A stretch of DNA of 14,618 nucleotides, taken from contig CAMKQS010000038.1 in assembly GCA_946414975.1 (NCBI GenBank), positions 1 through 14,618 on the forward strand, written 5' to 3'. The position numbers were made by a program, and so were the translations under genes. Source of the DNA: an uncultured Caryophanales bacterium (GTDB taxonomy: Bacteria; Bacillota_I; Bacilli_A; RF39; UBA660). A model generated the notes under the pieces. The model was not told the DNA's origin, did not search any database, and saw only the letters and a list, made by a program, of their open reading frames with translations. Shown here piece after piece: positions 7,367-14,321 of this stretch; positions within the stretch are counted from its first letter, which is position 1; each line of letters starts with the position of its first letter.

Positions 7367-9064
7367 TTACTTTTTACTCTTTCTATTAATTGTATACCCA
7401 TATATATTATTAATTAAATCAACATCAAGAACTATTTCTTTTTTATCTCCTCTTAATACTTCCTTTAAAAAATGAGTCCTAATACTATTAACCACTGTTT
7501 GTAAGCTTCTAGCACCCGTACCTAATTTAAATGCAATAGTAGCAATAGCTTCATAAACACCGTCTTCAACAGTTAGATACTTACCCTTAGATTTTATCCA
7601 TTTTTCAAACCCTAACATTGGACTTATTGTAGATGTAGTAAGTATATTAAGTAAATCCTCTTTAGAGTATTCTTCTGTATGCAGATATGTATTAAATCTT
7701 CCAACTAATTCTTTTTCAAGTCCTATTTTAACCAAATCATCTGATGTAATACTATAAGTATCAGCTGAAATACTATCAAAATCAGTATTAAACCCAATTG
7801 GTCTTACAACTTTAGTTTTGTTCTCCCTTAAATCAGTTAATGCTCCAAGGCAAATAAATGTCAATTTTGATGTATTAAATTCAACTTTACTAGAATCTAG
7901 AACTGTTTGACCTACTGAAATAGAATACTTTCCTCCTCCCATAAAGTCTAGAAGTTGATGTTGGACAGCTTCTTTCATTTTTAGGTCACCTTCTTTGTCA
8001 TAAGCAATTTTATCAAATTCATCAATAAAAATGATTCCTTTTTCTGCTTTTTTTAAATTCCCTCCTGCTTCTTCATACAACCTTTTTAACAAATCAGTTA
8101 AATTTCCACCATGATATCCAGTTGATGAATAATCAGTAATTGTAGTTCGCACCATTGGAATATCAAGCTGTTCAGTAATTTCCGTTGTAATAGATGTTTT
8201 CCCTGTTCCGGTGGGACCATCAAAAAAAATTATTAATCTTTCTACATCTATAATTCCATCATTAATTAGTTGTTGATTATCAATAATATTATAAAATAAA
8301 TCTTCGCACGCTTTTTCTTGACCTATAAACTTACTAATTATATTATCAAGAATTTTCCATACATCTTCACTATTATAATCGATTTTTGTTTTATCATCTT
8401 CTTTTTTTTCAAGATATAAATCATCATGCATACTTTTTCTTTCGAATTTATGCTTTTTTTCTGGATTAAAAATGTCATCATATACATTATTATCTAAGTT
8501 TTTAAATAAATCATCTTTAATATCAAATTTATTAATTTTCTTATTATCTATAGAACTTTTGCTCATACTTTTATCATCTGATGCCTTGGATACAATTTTC
8601 ACCATACTCGTTATAAAGTATTCAAGATAACCACAATCGTCAACAAATTGTATTATAGATGAATCAATATCCATATATATTAAAAACATCATAGTTTCAG
8701 GAGTAGCCTCTATTACATCACATAAATAACTTGATTCAGATGCATACATCAAGTTTAAAAGTGTTTTAAAGAATGTATCATACAATTCTTTATAATCTTT
8801 ATCTTTTAATGTTTTTATATCACTTTTTTTTAAATCAAGTCTTGATAATAATCCATCTATAATTATTTTATCATTTTCACTAATTATACTTTTTAATTCA
8901 TCATCCATAAAAAAGCAAGCTAAATAAAGAGATATACATTTTTTTTTATAACTACTAAAATCATTGTTTTTATCTTTTAAAACCCAATATATATTAATAG
9001 CTTTATCAACAAATTCTCTCATTCTTATATTTAAATTATAATATTCTAGCGAAACATCGATCAT
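7367..9064 (-). CDS. ClpX-like AAA+ ATPase with atypical N-terminal domain
   Basis: 565 residues. Residues about 245-565 are a ClpX/HslU-type AAA+ module. It has FIGQEKA at 246-252, Walker A GPTGTGKT at 283-290, Walker B IIFIDEF at 344-350, arginine-finger region VGRF near 454-457, and sensor 2 GARS at 517-520. The ClpX pore loop GYVG is GYHG here (316-319). RPIGFN at 421-426 falls where ClpX has its ClpP-docking IGF loop. Residues 1-160 are a helical, mildly Cys-containing region, and 160-235 is a charged Lys/Asp linker. There is no zinc-binding domain, so this is not housekeeping ClpX. It probably unfolds or remodels a specific partner in the cytoplasm. Start ATG at 9064 with GGTGAT upstream. 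It heads an operon with the 117-residue protein. Confidence 0.88.
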   Translation of the reverse strand: MIDVSLEYYNLNIRMREFVDKAINIYWVLKDKNNDFSSYKKKCISLYLACFFMDDELKSIISENDKIIIDGLLSRLDLKKSDIKTLKDKDYKELYDTFFKTLLNLMYASESSYLCDVIEATPETMMFLIYMDIDSSIIQFVDDCGYLEYFITSMVKIVSKASDDKSMSKSSIDNKKINKFDIKDDLFKNLDNNVYDDIFNPEKKHKFERKSMHDDLYLEKKEDDKTKIDYNSEDVWKILDNIISKFIGQEKACEDLFYNIIDNQQLINDGIIDVERLIIFFDGPTGTGKTSITTEITEQLDIPMVRTTITDYSSTGYHGGNLTDLLKRLYEEAGGNLKKAEKGIIFIDEFDKIAYDKEGDLKMKEAVQHQLLDFMGGGKYSISVGQTVLDSSKVEFNTSKLTFICLGALTDLRENKTKVVRPIGFNTDFDSISADTYSITSDDLVKIGLEKELVGRFNTYLHTEEYSKEDLLNILTTSTISPMLGFEKWIKSKGKYLTVEDGVYEAIATIAFKLGTGARSLQTVVNSIRTHFLKEVLRGDKKEIVLDVDLINNIYGYTINRKSKK

Positions 9065-9082
9065 ATAATCACCTACTATTAA

Positions 9083-9111
9083 ATTTTAGCATATATACAC
9101 TTATTTTTCAA
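9083..9111 (-). promoter_or_regulatory. Promoter of the ClpX-like operon
   Basis: Minus strand: -35 TTGAAA (9111-9106), a 17-base spacer, and -10 TAAAAT (9088-9083) preceded by TGC. Its -35 box is separated from the opposite promoter's -35 box by one base (9112). Confidence 0.75.
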
Positions 9112-9112
9112 C

Positions 9113-9141
9113 TTGAATAAAATAATAATGTGTGCTAGAAT
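9113..9141 (+). promoter_or_regulatory. Promoter of the membrane-protein pair
   Basis: -35 TTGAAT (9113-9118), a 17-base spacer, and -10 TAGAAT (9136-9141) preceded by TGC. The TTG of the -35 box is the most upstream possible start codon of the next gene. Because it lies inside the promoter, the real start must be downstream (9164). Confidence 0.75.
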
Positions 9142-9163
9142 ACAATCTATTAACGAGGTTTTT

Positions 9164-9913
9164 ATGAATAAAAATTATAAAGTAAATGAAATATTAGGAG
9201 CAAAATTTTTTAAAAAAATAGTATTTTTAGTTGAAAGAATAAAATTTAAATTAATTAATAAATTATTTCCTAATTCAGAGAAAAGATATGAAATATTTTT
9301 AAAAAAACAGCTAGATAAAAAGTTAAAAAAAGAAAAAGATGAGAAAATAAAAAAATTATTAATTAAAGACTATCAAAATAAAATATTGGATACTAGATGT
9401 GAATTTAATAATAAAAAAAATAGAAATTATCATATAAAAATGGATGATCCAAATAAATTTATCATGTATTTAAAAAATAATAGAAAAATTCATATTAAAG
9501 GGCTTATAAGAAATGTAATTGTTTATTTAGCTTTAATACCATTATTTATTTTATTTAATCCTACGTTTACTGTTGCAGGATATATAATTCTAGGATATAA
9601 TACTATTAGTACTTTAATTAATTTCGAATGTGTTAATTTACAAAATTATAATTTAAAAAGGTTTGAAGAATCTAAGGAAAGATTAATAAAAATAAAAGAA
9701 AAGAAATTAGCTAGAGATTTAGATAAATATAAAAATATTTCTAAAGTAGTTTCTAATTCTTTAAATAGTTCTAAAAGTATTCCAAACATTGATGAAATTG
9801 TTGCAAATATCAACACTAAAGAAGAATTAATTGAACTAAAGAATATGCTGAATGCATATGGTGTTAAAGAAGAGAAAAATACTGATAATAAAGTAAAAAA
9901 AATAAGGAGGTAA
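9164..9913 (+). CDS. Basic two-helix membrane protein, unknown
   Basis: 249 residues from the ATG at 9164, preceded by GAGG at 9155-9158. Not recognised. Layout: a very Lys-rich, probably coiled N-terminal region (about 13-110), then a hydrophobic hairpin at about 115-131 and 134-153 (IVYLALIPLFILF and AGYIILGYNTISTLI). A second charged helical part follows (160-205), with a C-terminal segment NIDEIVANINTKEELIELKNML resembling a small helical interaction motif. The two soluble parts should lie on the same, probably cytoplasmic, side. It is divergent from the ClpX-like gene and one base upstream of the 9915 gene. A partner or membrane anchor for that system is conceivable but unproven. Confidence 0.75.
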   Translation: MNKNYKVNEILGAKFFKKIVFLVERIKFKLINKLFPNSEKRYEIFLKKQLDKKLKKEKDEKIKKLLIKDYQNKILDTRCEFNNKKNRNYHIKMDDPNKFIMYLKNNRKIHIKGLIRNVIVYLALIPLFILFNPTFTVAGYIILGYNTISTLINFECVNLQNYNLKRFEESKERLIKIKEKKLARDLDKYKNISKVVSNSLNSSKSIPNIDEIVANINTKEELIELKNMLNAYGVKEEKNTDNKVKKIRR

Positions 9914-9914
9914 C

Positions 9915-10229
9915 ATGTCAACTATTACAAATATTTCAGCATCTACTCTATCGGTAGCAGGATCAACTAGTATTTCATCTTACGATAATGATTCAGTAAA
10001 TAGTATTGGTACAGTTGCAACATTAGGAGCATCAACTATGTCTACCGTGGGATCTTCAGGAATCATTATAAATGTTAAAGCAGCTGAATTAGAGCAAACT
10101 AAATCGTATATTGAATCATTAAGTATAGAAGAACAACAAAAATTAAATCAACTATTAATAGAAAAAGAAAATGCAATTAATAGTTTTGAAATAACAAATG
10201 AAAAAGTAAAAACAAAAAGTATCAAATAA
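9915..10229 (+). CDS. Ser/Thr-rich small protein, unknown
   Basis: 104 residues; not recognised. Residues 1-50 are almost entirely Ser, Thr, Ala, Gly, Ile and Val, with a loose internal duplication (ASTLSVAGSTSISS against ASTMSTVGSSGIII). Residues 54-104 form a charged helix (AAELEQTKSYIESLSIEEQQ, then LLIEKENAI). There is no signal peptide and no cysteine. A strong AAGGAGG (9904-9910) overlaps the end of the preceding gene, and the ATG comes one base after that gene's TAA, so the pair is coupled. The low-complexity N-terminus could be a disordered or self-assembling segment. It ends at a terminator shared with the opposite gene. Confidence 0.75.
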   Translation: MSTITNISASTLSVAGSTSISSYDNDSVNSIGTVATLGASTMSTVGSSGIIINVKAAELEQTKSYIESLSIEEQQKLNQLLIEKENAINSFEITNEKVKTKSIK

Positions 10230-10240
10230 TGACACTTTTT
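10214..10240. terminator. Bidirectional terminator
   Basis: AAAAAGTATC, seven-base loop, GACACTTTTT. One pair is A-C on the plus strand and G-U on the minus strand. It is flanked by A-runs and T-runs and overlaps the ends of both converging genes (9915-10229 and 10239-11021). Confidence 0.75.
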
Positions 10241-11021
10241 ATTTATATATTTTTTTATTAACTTTTATAATATCATCATGAATAATACCATTAGTAAGTA
10301 TAACACCATTAATCCCTTGATCATATCTCTGATTATTACCAAAAAAATCAGTAACTTTTCCTCCAGCTTCTTCTACTATAAGTTTACTTGCTGCAATATC
10401 ACAATGTCCATGCTCAGAACCAGGAAATATCTCTCCACTTATTTTTCCTTCTGCGACAAGCATTGCAGCATGTGCAGTACTTCCTACTTGGCACATTTTA
10501 GAATTCTTTCTTAATATTTTGGCAAGCTCAATAGTATCATATTTAGCATTATTCCACATACACCAATCTATAGATAAACCTAATTCACCAAATTTTTTAC
10601 TATTTACATGAATTTTTTTATTATTACAATATGCTCCACTATCTTTTATTGCTGTATACATTTTATCTTGATAAGGATCATATACAACACCAACTATTGG
10701 TACTCCATCAAATACTAAAGCAAGAGAAAAAACTGATACCATAATTCCTCGTGTATACATTGATGTACCATCTATTGGATCACATACCCATACATATTTA
10801 CTACTATTTAAATATTTTTCTTCTTCACCATCAACACTATGCTCAGGATACTTTTCCTTTACTCTTTTTATCAAATAATCATTTATACATTTATCAGCTA
10901 TAGTTACTGGAGTTCTATCTTCTTTATACTCAATACTATTATTATCATTTAAAAAATTATCCTTAATAACAACACCTGCATATTTAGCAATTTCAATTGC
11001 AAAGTCTAAATACTCTTGCAT
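10239..11021 (-). CDS. Inositol monophosphatase family protein
   Basis: 260 residues, the normal size for Mg2+-dependent IMPase-family sugar or nucleotide phosphatases. Metal-site motifs are GEEE at 65-68, CDPIDGT at 80-86 (Asp81, Asp84) and HCDIAA at 206-211, where Asp208 is the third metal ligand. EEAGGKVTDFFG at 217-228 is the conserved C-terminal segment. The substrate (inositol phosphate, 3'-phosphoadenosine phosphate or fructose bisphosphate) cannot be told from sequence alone. The start ATG at 11021 has AAGGAGG that begins inside the TAA of the upstream gene. It is therefore the last gene of a three-gene operon whose other members are small membrane proteins. Confidence 0.9.
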   Translation of the reverse strand: MQEYLDFAIEIAKYAGVVIKDNFLNDNNSIEYKEDRTPVTIADKCINDYLIKRVKEKYPEHSVDGEEEKYLNSSKYVWVCDPIDGTSMYTRGIMVSVFSLALVFDGVPIVGVVYDPYQDKMYTAIKDSGAYCNNKKIHVNSKKFGELGLSIDWCMWNNAKYDTIELAKILRKNSKMCQVGSTAHAAMLVAEGKISGEIFPGSEHGHCDIAASKLIVEEAGGKVTDFFGNNQRYDQGINGVILTNGIIHDDIIKVNKKIYK

Positions 11022-11030
11022 AATTCCTCC

Positions 11031-11582
11031 TTAATAATATTTACACTTTCTAGAATTAAGTGAACATTTAACTTTATTTCCTTCTTTTATAGAATCATCT
11101 ATTTTAACACTAGAACTTAAATATATATATTTATTATCTATATTATCTATTACAATGTGCAATTGACTAATATTTGGTGTATCACTATAATCTAGTTTTA
11201 TATTACTACTTTTTATACTTGATTTATTAATAATATACTTTTTTATATTTCCTTCATAACCAATACAATGAACATATAAACTATTATCATCTATATAACT
11301 ATTCATATCACACTTATCTATACTTTCAAGTAAATAATATTTATTTTTATGATTAAGTAAAATATGGTTATTATCATGTGAACTAGCATTAGAACTATAG
11401 CTAGTTAGTGCATAATTATAATTATTATATTGAAATTTAGTATGAACCTTTTCATTCTTCTTAAGCTTATATTCTTTTAATTTTGATATTGTTATATTTA
11501 AATTAAAATACGATATTATTTTATAAAATATAAATAAAATAATTAACGCAGCCCCAACTATAAATATAAATTTTCTATTCAT
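11031..11582 (-). CDS. Single-pass membrane protein with exported domain, unknown
   Basis: 183 residues from the ATG at 11582; not recognised. The N-terminus MNRKFIFIVGAALIILFIFY is a signal anchor. The rest is a Tyr/Asn/Ser-rich, beta-looking domain with Cys residues (in KCDMNSYI, YVHCIGY, KVKCSLNSRKCKYY) that should face outside. The frame is open from an ATG at 11594, but the 11582 ATG is better placed: it has GAGG six bases upstream and overlaps the preceding gene's stop in ATGAATAG. This implies coupling. Nine bases separate its stop from the phosphatase start. Confidence 0.75.
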   Translation of the reverse strand: MNRKFIFIVGAALIILFIFYKIISYFNLNITISKLKEYKLKKNEKVHTKFQYNNYNYALTSYSSNASSHDNNHILLNHKNKYYLLESIDKCDMNSYIDDNSLYVHCIGYEGNIKKYIINKSSIKSSNIKLDYSDTPNISQLHIVIDNIDNKYIYLSSSVKIDDSIKEGNKVKCSLNSRKCKYY

Positions 11583-12057
11583 TTTCAACCTCAACTTTAA
11601 ATTTTATCAAACTATTACTAATTTTTTTCGATCTATCTCGTTTTATATCTTCTTCATTATCAGTAAATATTAAATTATATGCACTTTCCCAAATTATAAA
11701 GCATCCAATAATATCTAAAATATCTAAAACTGTATCAAATAACGTAGTTAAATTTTTTAAAAGTATTATTAAAACTCCAGCTATAATTAATAACATATTA
11801 GCTATTTTTCTTCTGTTAGATTCAATTAAATTATACTTAGTTTCTAATCCAAAATGTTTTCTTATAGCAGCTACTATTAATTCTTTATCAGTACTGTTTA
11901 ATTCAATCTTAGTATGAATATATATAACAAGTTCAGTCCTTTTTATTCTAGAACATCTATTTTCTATATATAAAGCAAGTTCATCTGAAATATCATTTTT
12001 ATCAAATTGATTAAAAATATCATCAATATTATCTATAAATATATTAATCTCTTCCAT
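11575..12057 (-). CDS. Two-helix membrane protein, unknown
   Basis: 160 residues; not recognised. The acidic N-terminal domain (1-80, FIDNIDDIFNQFDK and a helical rest) is followed by two membrane helices at about 86-101 (IANMLLIIAGVLIILL) and 107-124. A charged tail (132-160) follows. Both soluble ends should be cytoplasmic. Start ATG at 12057 with AAGGATGG upstream. It is the first gene of the operon with the 11031 gene and the phosphatase. Confidence 0.75.
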   Translation of the reverse strand: MEEINIFIDNIDDIFNQFDKNDISDELALYIENRCSRIKRTELVIYIHTKIELNSTDKELIVAAIRKHFGLETKYNLIESNRRKIANMLLIIAGVLIILLKNLTTLFDTVLDILDIIGCFIIWESAYNLIFTDNEEDIKRDRSKKISNSLIKFKVEVENE

Positions 12058-12075
12058 AGCACACCATCCTTAATT

Positions 12076-12092
12076 ATTATATCATTATATAA
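12076..12092 (-). promoter_or_regulatory. Promoter of the 12057-10239 operon
   Basis: Minus strand TATAATGATATAAT holds two overlapping -10 boxes; the downstream one has a TGA extension (12084-12076). A TTGACG lies 15 bases upstream of the first box, but it falls in the loop of the preceding terminator. The promoter may be either box. Confidence 0.6.
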
Positions 12093-12093
12093 T

Positions 12094-12121
12094 AAAAATT
12101 ACATCGTCAAATGTAATTTTT
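12094..12121 (-). terminator. Terminator of the HAM1 pseudogene operon
   Basis: Perfect 11-bp stem AAAAATTACAT / ATGTAATTTTT with a six-base loop, CGTCAA on the plus strand. On the minus strand the loop reads TTGACG, a -35-like hexamer. It contains the TAA of the HAM1 gene (12101-12099). T-rich sequence follows on the minus strand. Confidence 0.8.
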
Positions 12122-12709
12122 TTACTTTCCCATAATCTTTTTTATACCATTTTATAAACTCTTCTTTAGCACTCGTTCTACCATCAGGCCTATTATTTCT
12201 TTCTTCCTTAGTCATTTCAGCCAATGTCTTAGTGCAGTTATTAGGTATAAACACCTTCCATAAATTAGACTGTGCTTCTTTTTTATCATTTCCTTTAATT
12301 TCAGAGGCAAGAATACCATAGCAAGAGCCAAGAAATTGATAGTAATTATCTCCATCATAAAATGTTAAACAATCGAGAAAATAACAACTTCTATTTTTAA
12401 CATTTTTCATATCTTCAATTAATTTTTCAATATTAGTACTAATACCACTTCTTTTAACAAACGCACCAGGATATCCTAGTTTTTGGGGTATGCTTCAATA
12501 TAAAATCCTGAGTCAGCTACAAATACTGGTTTTTTAATAATATCATATGCCATTAAAGCTTTTTTTTACGATATATATTTTATATCATTCACATTAGGTT
12601 CATCTAAATCACAATTATAAAAATTAATATCTAAACCATTTTTTTCAAATATTTCTTTTACAGATACATATTTACCATAATTACCAGTTACATACGTTAA
12701 ATTATTCAT
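12099..12709 (-). pseudogene. HAM1/RdgB-like non-canonical purine NTP pyrophosphatase, broken
   Basis: Intact homologues hydrolyse ITP, XTP and dITP to keep them out of nucleic acids. The start at 12709 reads MNNLTYVTGNYGKY with the HAM1 TGNxxK motif (8-13). VADSG, with the family acidic residue, follows at 64-68. The frame is cut by TAA at codon 48 (12568-12566). After about codon 75 it loses one base near 12478-12488, where a TAG (12478-12476) appears in the old frame and LGYPGAFVKRSG continues in the next. The last 103 codons (from 12410) stay open and end GRTSAKEEFIKWYKK. The total is one base short of 204 codons. The start has GAGGAG upstream. The protein would be about 203 residues. Two independent lesions suggest real decay, but assembly error is not excluded. 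Confidence 0.85.
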
Positions 12710-12746
12710 CGCTTTTCTCCTCATTTAAATCATAATTCATATTCAT
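12702..12746 (-). CDS. 14-codon leader ORF ahead of the HAM1 pseudogene
   Basis: MNMNYDLNEEKSDE, with a strong AAGGAGG five bases before the ATG at 12746. Its TAA overlaps the HAM1 ATG in ATGAATAA, so ribosomes ending here could restart. The GAGGAG inside it is the HAM1 ribosome site. It may be a real coupling leader or the remnant of an upstream gene. It has no recognisable function. Confidence 0.4.
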   Translation of the reverse strand: MNMNYDLNEEKSDE

Positions 12747-12751
12747 AAAAA

Positions 12752-12783
12752 CCTCCTTAAGTAAATAGTATCACTTAAAGAGG
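12752..12783. repeat. Inverted repeat around an extended -10 and a ribosome site
   Basis: On the minus strand, CCTCTTTAAGT and ACTTAAGGAGG flank a 10-base loop and pair over 11 positions with one G-U. The right arm is the AAGGAGG of the leader ORF. The loop, with the last base of the left arm, holds TGATACTAT, a possible extended -10 (12773-12765). It may be an operator over the -10 or an RNA hairpin hiding the ribosome site. Confidence 0.55.
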
Positions 12784-12798
12784 AAATATATCGTCTAT

Positions 12799-13398
12799 TT
12801 AAAATAATTCATCTAATAATTCTATTTTTGATATTCTTTTTAATTCAAAATGGCGTATATCACCTCGAAGTAAACAATTAGTGGCACAAAACCAACCAGC
12901 TTTATATAAAAACATTTCAGTAGGTTCTATAATTCTAGTATTCATTCCATCATTATATGAATAATACTCTATTTTAACTCTTCTATTTTCTTTAATAGCA
13001 CGCGTTAATATATTATACTTTTTTAGTGTTTCATCCTTTAAATATAACTTAGCCTTTTCTTTATTACTGCCTATATAAATACCACGAATTTTATCTTGCA
13101 ATAGAATTAGTTTATCTTTCTTTTTTATATCAATTTCATTATCTATATATTCATCAAGTATTTTATAATCTATTTTTTTAAATTTACGATTAGGAATTCT
13201 AATGCTACTATTAAGTATATAACCACCATAAATACCTTTAATTGAATCAATATAAATACCAGCTTTTTCTAATTCTTCTTTATAGCACCTAATCATTCTA
13301 GGGGTTACTTCTAAAATATTAGAAAGTTCTTTTATACTATATTTTTTTCCTGTTTGAAGCAACTCTAACATAGTAATTACATTTGATATTTTAGACAT
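12799..13398 (-). CDS. HTH-WYL domain transcriptional regulator
   Basis: 199 residues, shorter than the usual 300 or so. An N-terminal winged helix-turn-helix (about 1-65) has YSIKELSNILEVTPRMIRCYKEEL as the recognition unit and GIYGGYIL as the wing. A C-terminal WYL-type SH3-like domain (about 129-199) includes RRVKIEYYSYNDG, GWFCATNC in place of the WYL strand, and HFELKRISKIELL. WYL domains commonly sense small ligands or nucleic acids. The start ATG at 13398 has GGTGAT upstream and lies ten bases after the lipoprotein stop, so it is the second gene of an operon. The inverted repeat just past its end is a candidate target. Confidence 0.88.
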   Translation of the reverse strand: MSKISNVITMLELLQTGKKYSIKELSNILEVTPRMIRCYKEELEKAGIYIDSIKGIYGGYILNSSIRIPNRKFKKIDYKILDEYIDNEIDIKKKDKLILLQDKIRGIYIGSNKEKAKLYLKDETLKKYNILTRAIKENRRVKIEYYSYNDGMNTRIIEPTEMFLYKAGWFCATNCLLRGDIRHFELKRISKIELLDELF

Positions 13399-13408
13399 AA
13401 ATCACCAT

Positions 13409-14212
13409 TTATTTTACTTTTTGTTTTTCTTCTTTACTTATAGTTTTAATAGCTTCTCTACTACCATCTTTATTGTATTTATATGTAACATATTTACCTT
13501 CTTCTTCAAATTCAACTTCATTGTTAATATAAACACCAAGAGAAGAATCTACACTAACTTGTCTTAATACTTCCTTAGATGCTTTATCTACTATTATTAA
13601 ATCAATAATAGCATCTATTTCATTTGCATAAACTCCATCTTCTAAATAATCAGATTCTAATCTTCTCCTTTGAGTAATAGAACCAGAAGTATAATATTGA
13701 TTTCCATAACTATAACCTTTTATAAATTGTTCGTTTTCTCCATCTATTGAATTAATGCAAAAACAACTCTTAGTATCATTAATTGGAAATCCATACATAA
13801 GTGAATTATGAATTCTATCATCCATAGAATCTTGATTAATACCATTAAATCCTGCTTTAGAAGATATAATATAAGTATCCATATGTATATTATCTATATA
13901 TACATCTAATTTATCACTTAATCCTTGTGTTTTTATTGAAAAATATAATTTTTTATTAGCATTTATATGCCAAGCAGAATCTCCCGCCATATAATTTATA
14001 ACTAATTTAAAATCCTCTCCATTAACATCTTTTACATCTTCTATTCCTTTAGCAAGCGTATCTGCACCAACATCAGTAACATCAGTTTTTAAAAAATCTA
14101 ACTTAGTTTCAGGTGCCATTTCTTTTGGGGCACAACTAGACATTACAAGACTCATTCCACCAGCAAGTATAATTGATGCAATTTTCTTACTATTTTTATT
14201 AATTATTTTCAT
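13409..14212 (-). CDS. Uncharacterised lipoprotein
   Basis: 267 residues. The N-terminus is a type II signal peptide: basic MKIINKNSKK, hydrophobic IASIILAGGMSLV, then MSSC with Cys27 as the lipidated residue. The mature part is acidic, without a recognised domain. It contains SCFCINS near the middle and a C-terminal YVTYKYNKDGSREAIKTIS. It is expected on the outer face of the membrane. Start ATG at 14212 with AGGAGG at 14222-14217. It is the first gene of the operon with the WYL regulator and is divergent from thyA. The function cannot be read from sequence. Confidence 0.85.
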   Translation of the reverse strand: MKIINKNSKKIASIILAGGMSLVMSSCAPKEMAPETKLDFLKTDVTDVGADTLAKGIEDVKDVNGEDFKLVINYMAGDSAWHINANKKLYFSIKTQGLSDKLDVYIDNIHMDTYIISSKAGFNGINQDSMDDRIHNSLMYGFPINDTKSCFCINSIDGENEQFIKGYSYGNQYYTSGSITQRRRLESDYLEDGVYANEIDAIIDLIIVDKASKEVLRQVSVDSSLGVYINNEVEFEEEGKYVTYKYNKDGSREAIKTISKEEKQKVK

Positions 14213-14233
14213 AAAACCTCCTAAACATCAACT

Positions 14234-14262
14234 ATATTACTACTATAAATATACATTGTCAA
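14234..14262 (-). promoter_or_regulatory. Promoter of the lipoprotein-WYL operon
   Basis: Minus strand: consensus -35 TTGACA (14262-14257), a 17-base spacer, and -10 TAATAT (14239-14234). This is the one promoter here with a perfect -35 and no TG extension. Confidence 0.8.
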
Positions 14263-14293
14263 ATAAAAAAATATTTATTTATTTACTATTTTA

Positions 14294-14302
14294 TGTTACA
14301 CT
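14294..14302 (+). promoter_or_regulatory. thyA extended -10
   Basis: TGTTACACT, 19 bases before the thyA start codon. The -35 region (around 14274-14279, TTTATT) is weak. Confidence 0.5.
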
Positions 14303-14321
14303 TTTTATAGGAGGGTATGAA

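Noticed and set aside
7367..9064. Annotation as housekeeping ClpX
   Set aside because: It lacks the N-terminal zinc-binding domain, has GYHG in place of GYVG, and is far longer than normal ClpX before the AAA+ core.
9646..9921. Antisense frame of 91 codons resembling a membrane protein
   Set aside because: It is complementary to the Lys-rich end of the 9164 gene; Lys codons read backwards give Phe/Leu. No promoter or ribosome site.
10278..10514. Plus-strand frame of 78 codons
   Set aside because: Antisense to the well-supported inositol-monophosphatase gene, with no initiation signal.
12099..12410. Treating the intact 103-codon tail as an independent small gene
   Set aside because: It continues a HAM1-type sequence upstream in frame with LGYPGAFVKRSG and has no ribosome site before its first Met.
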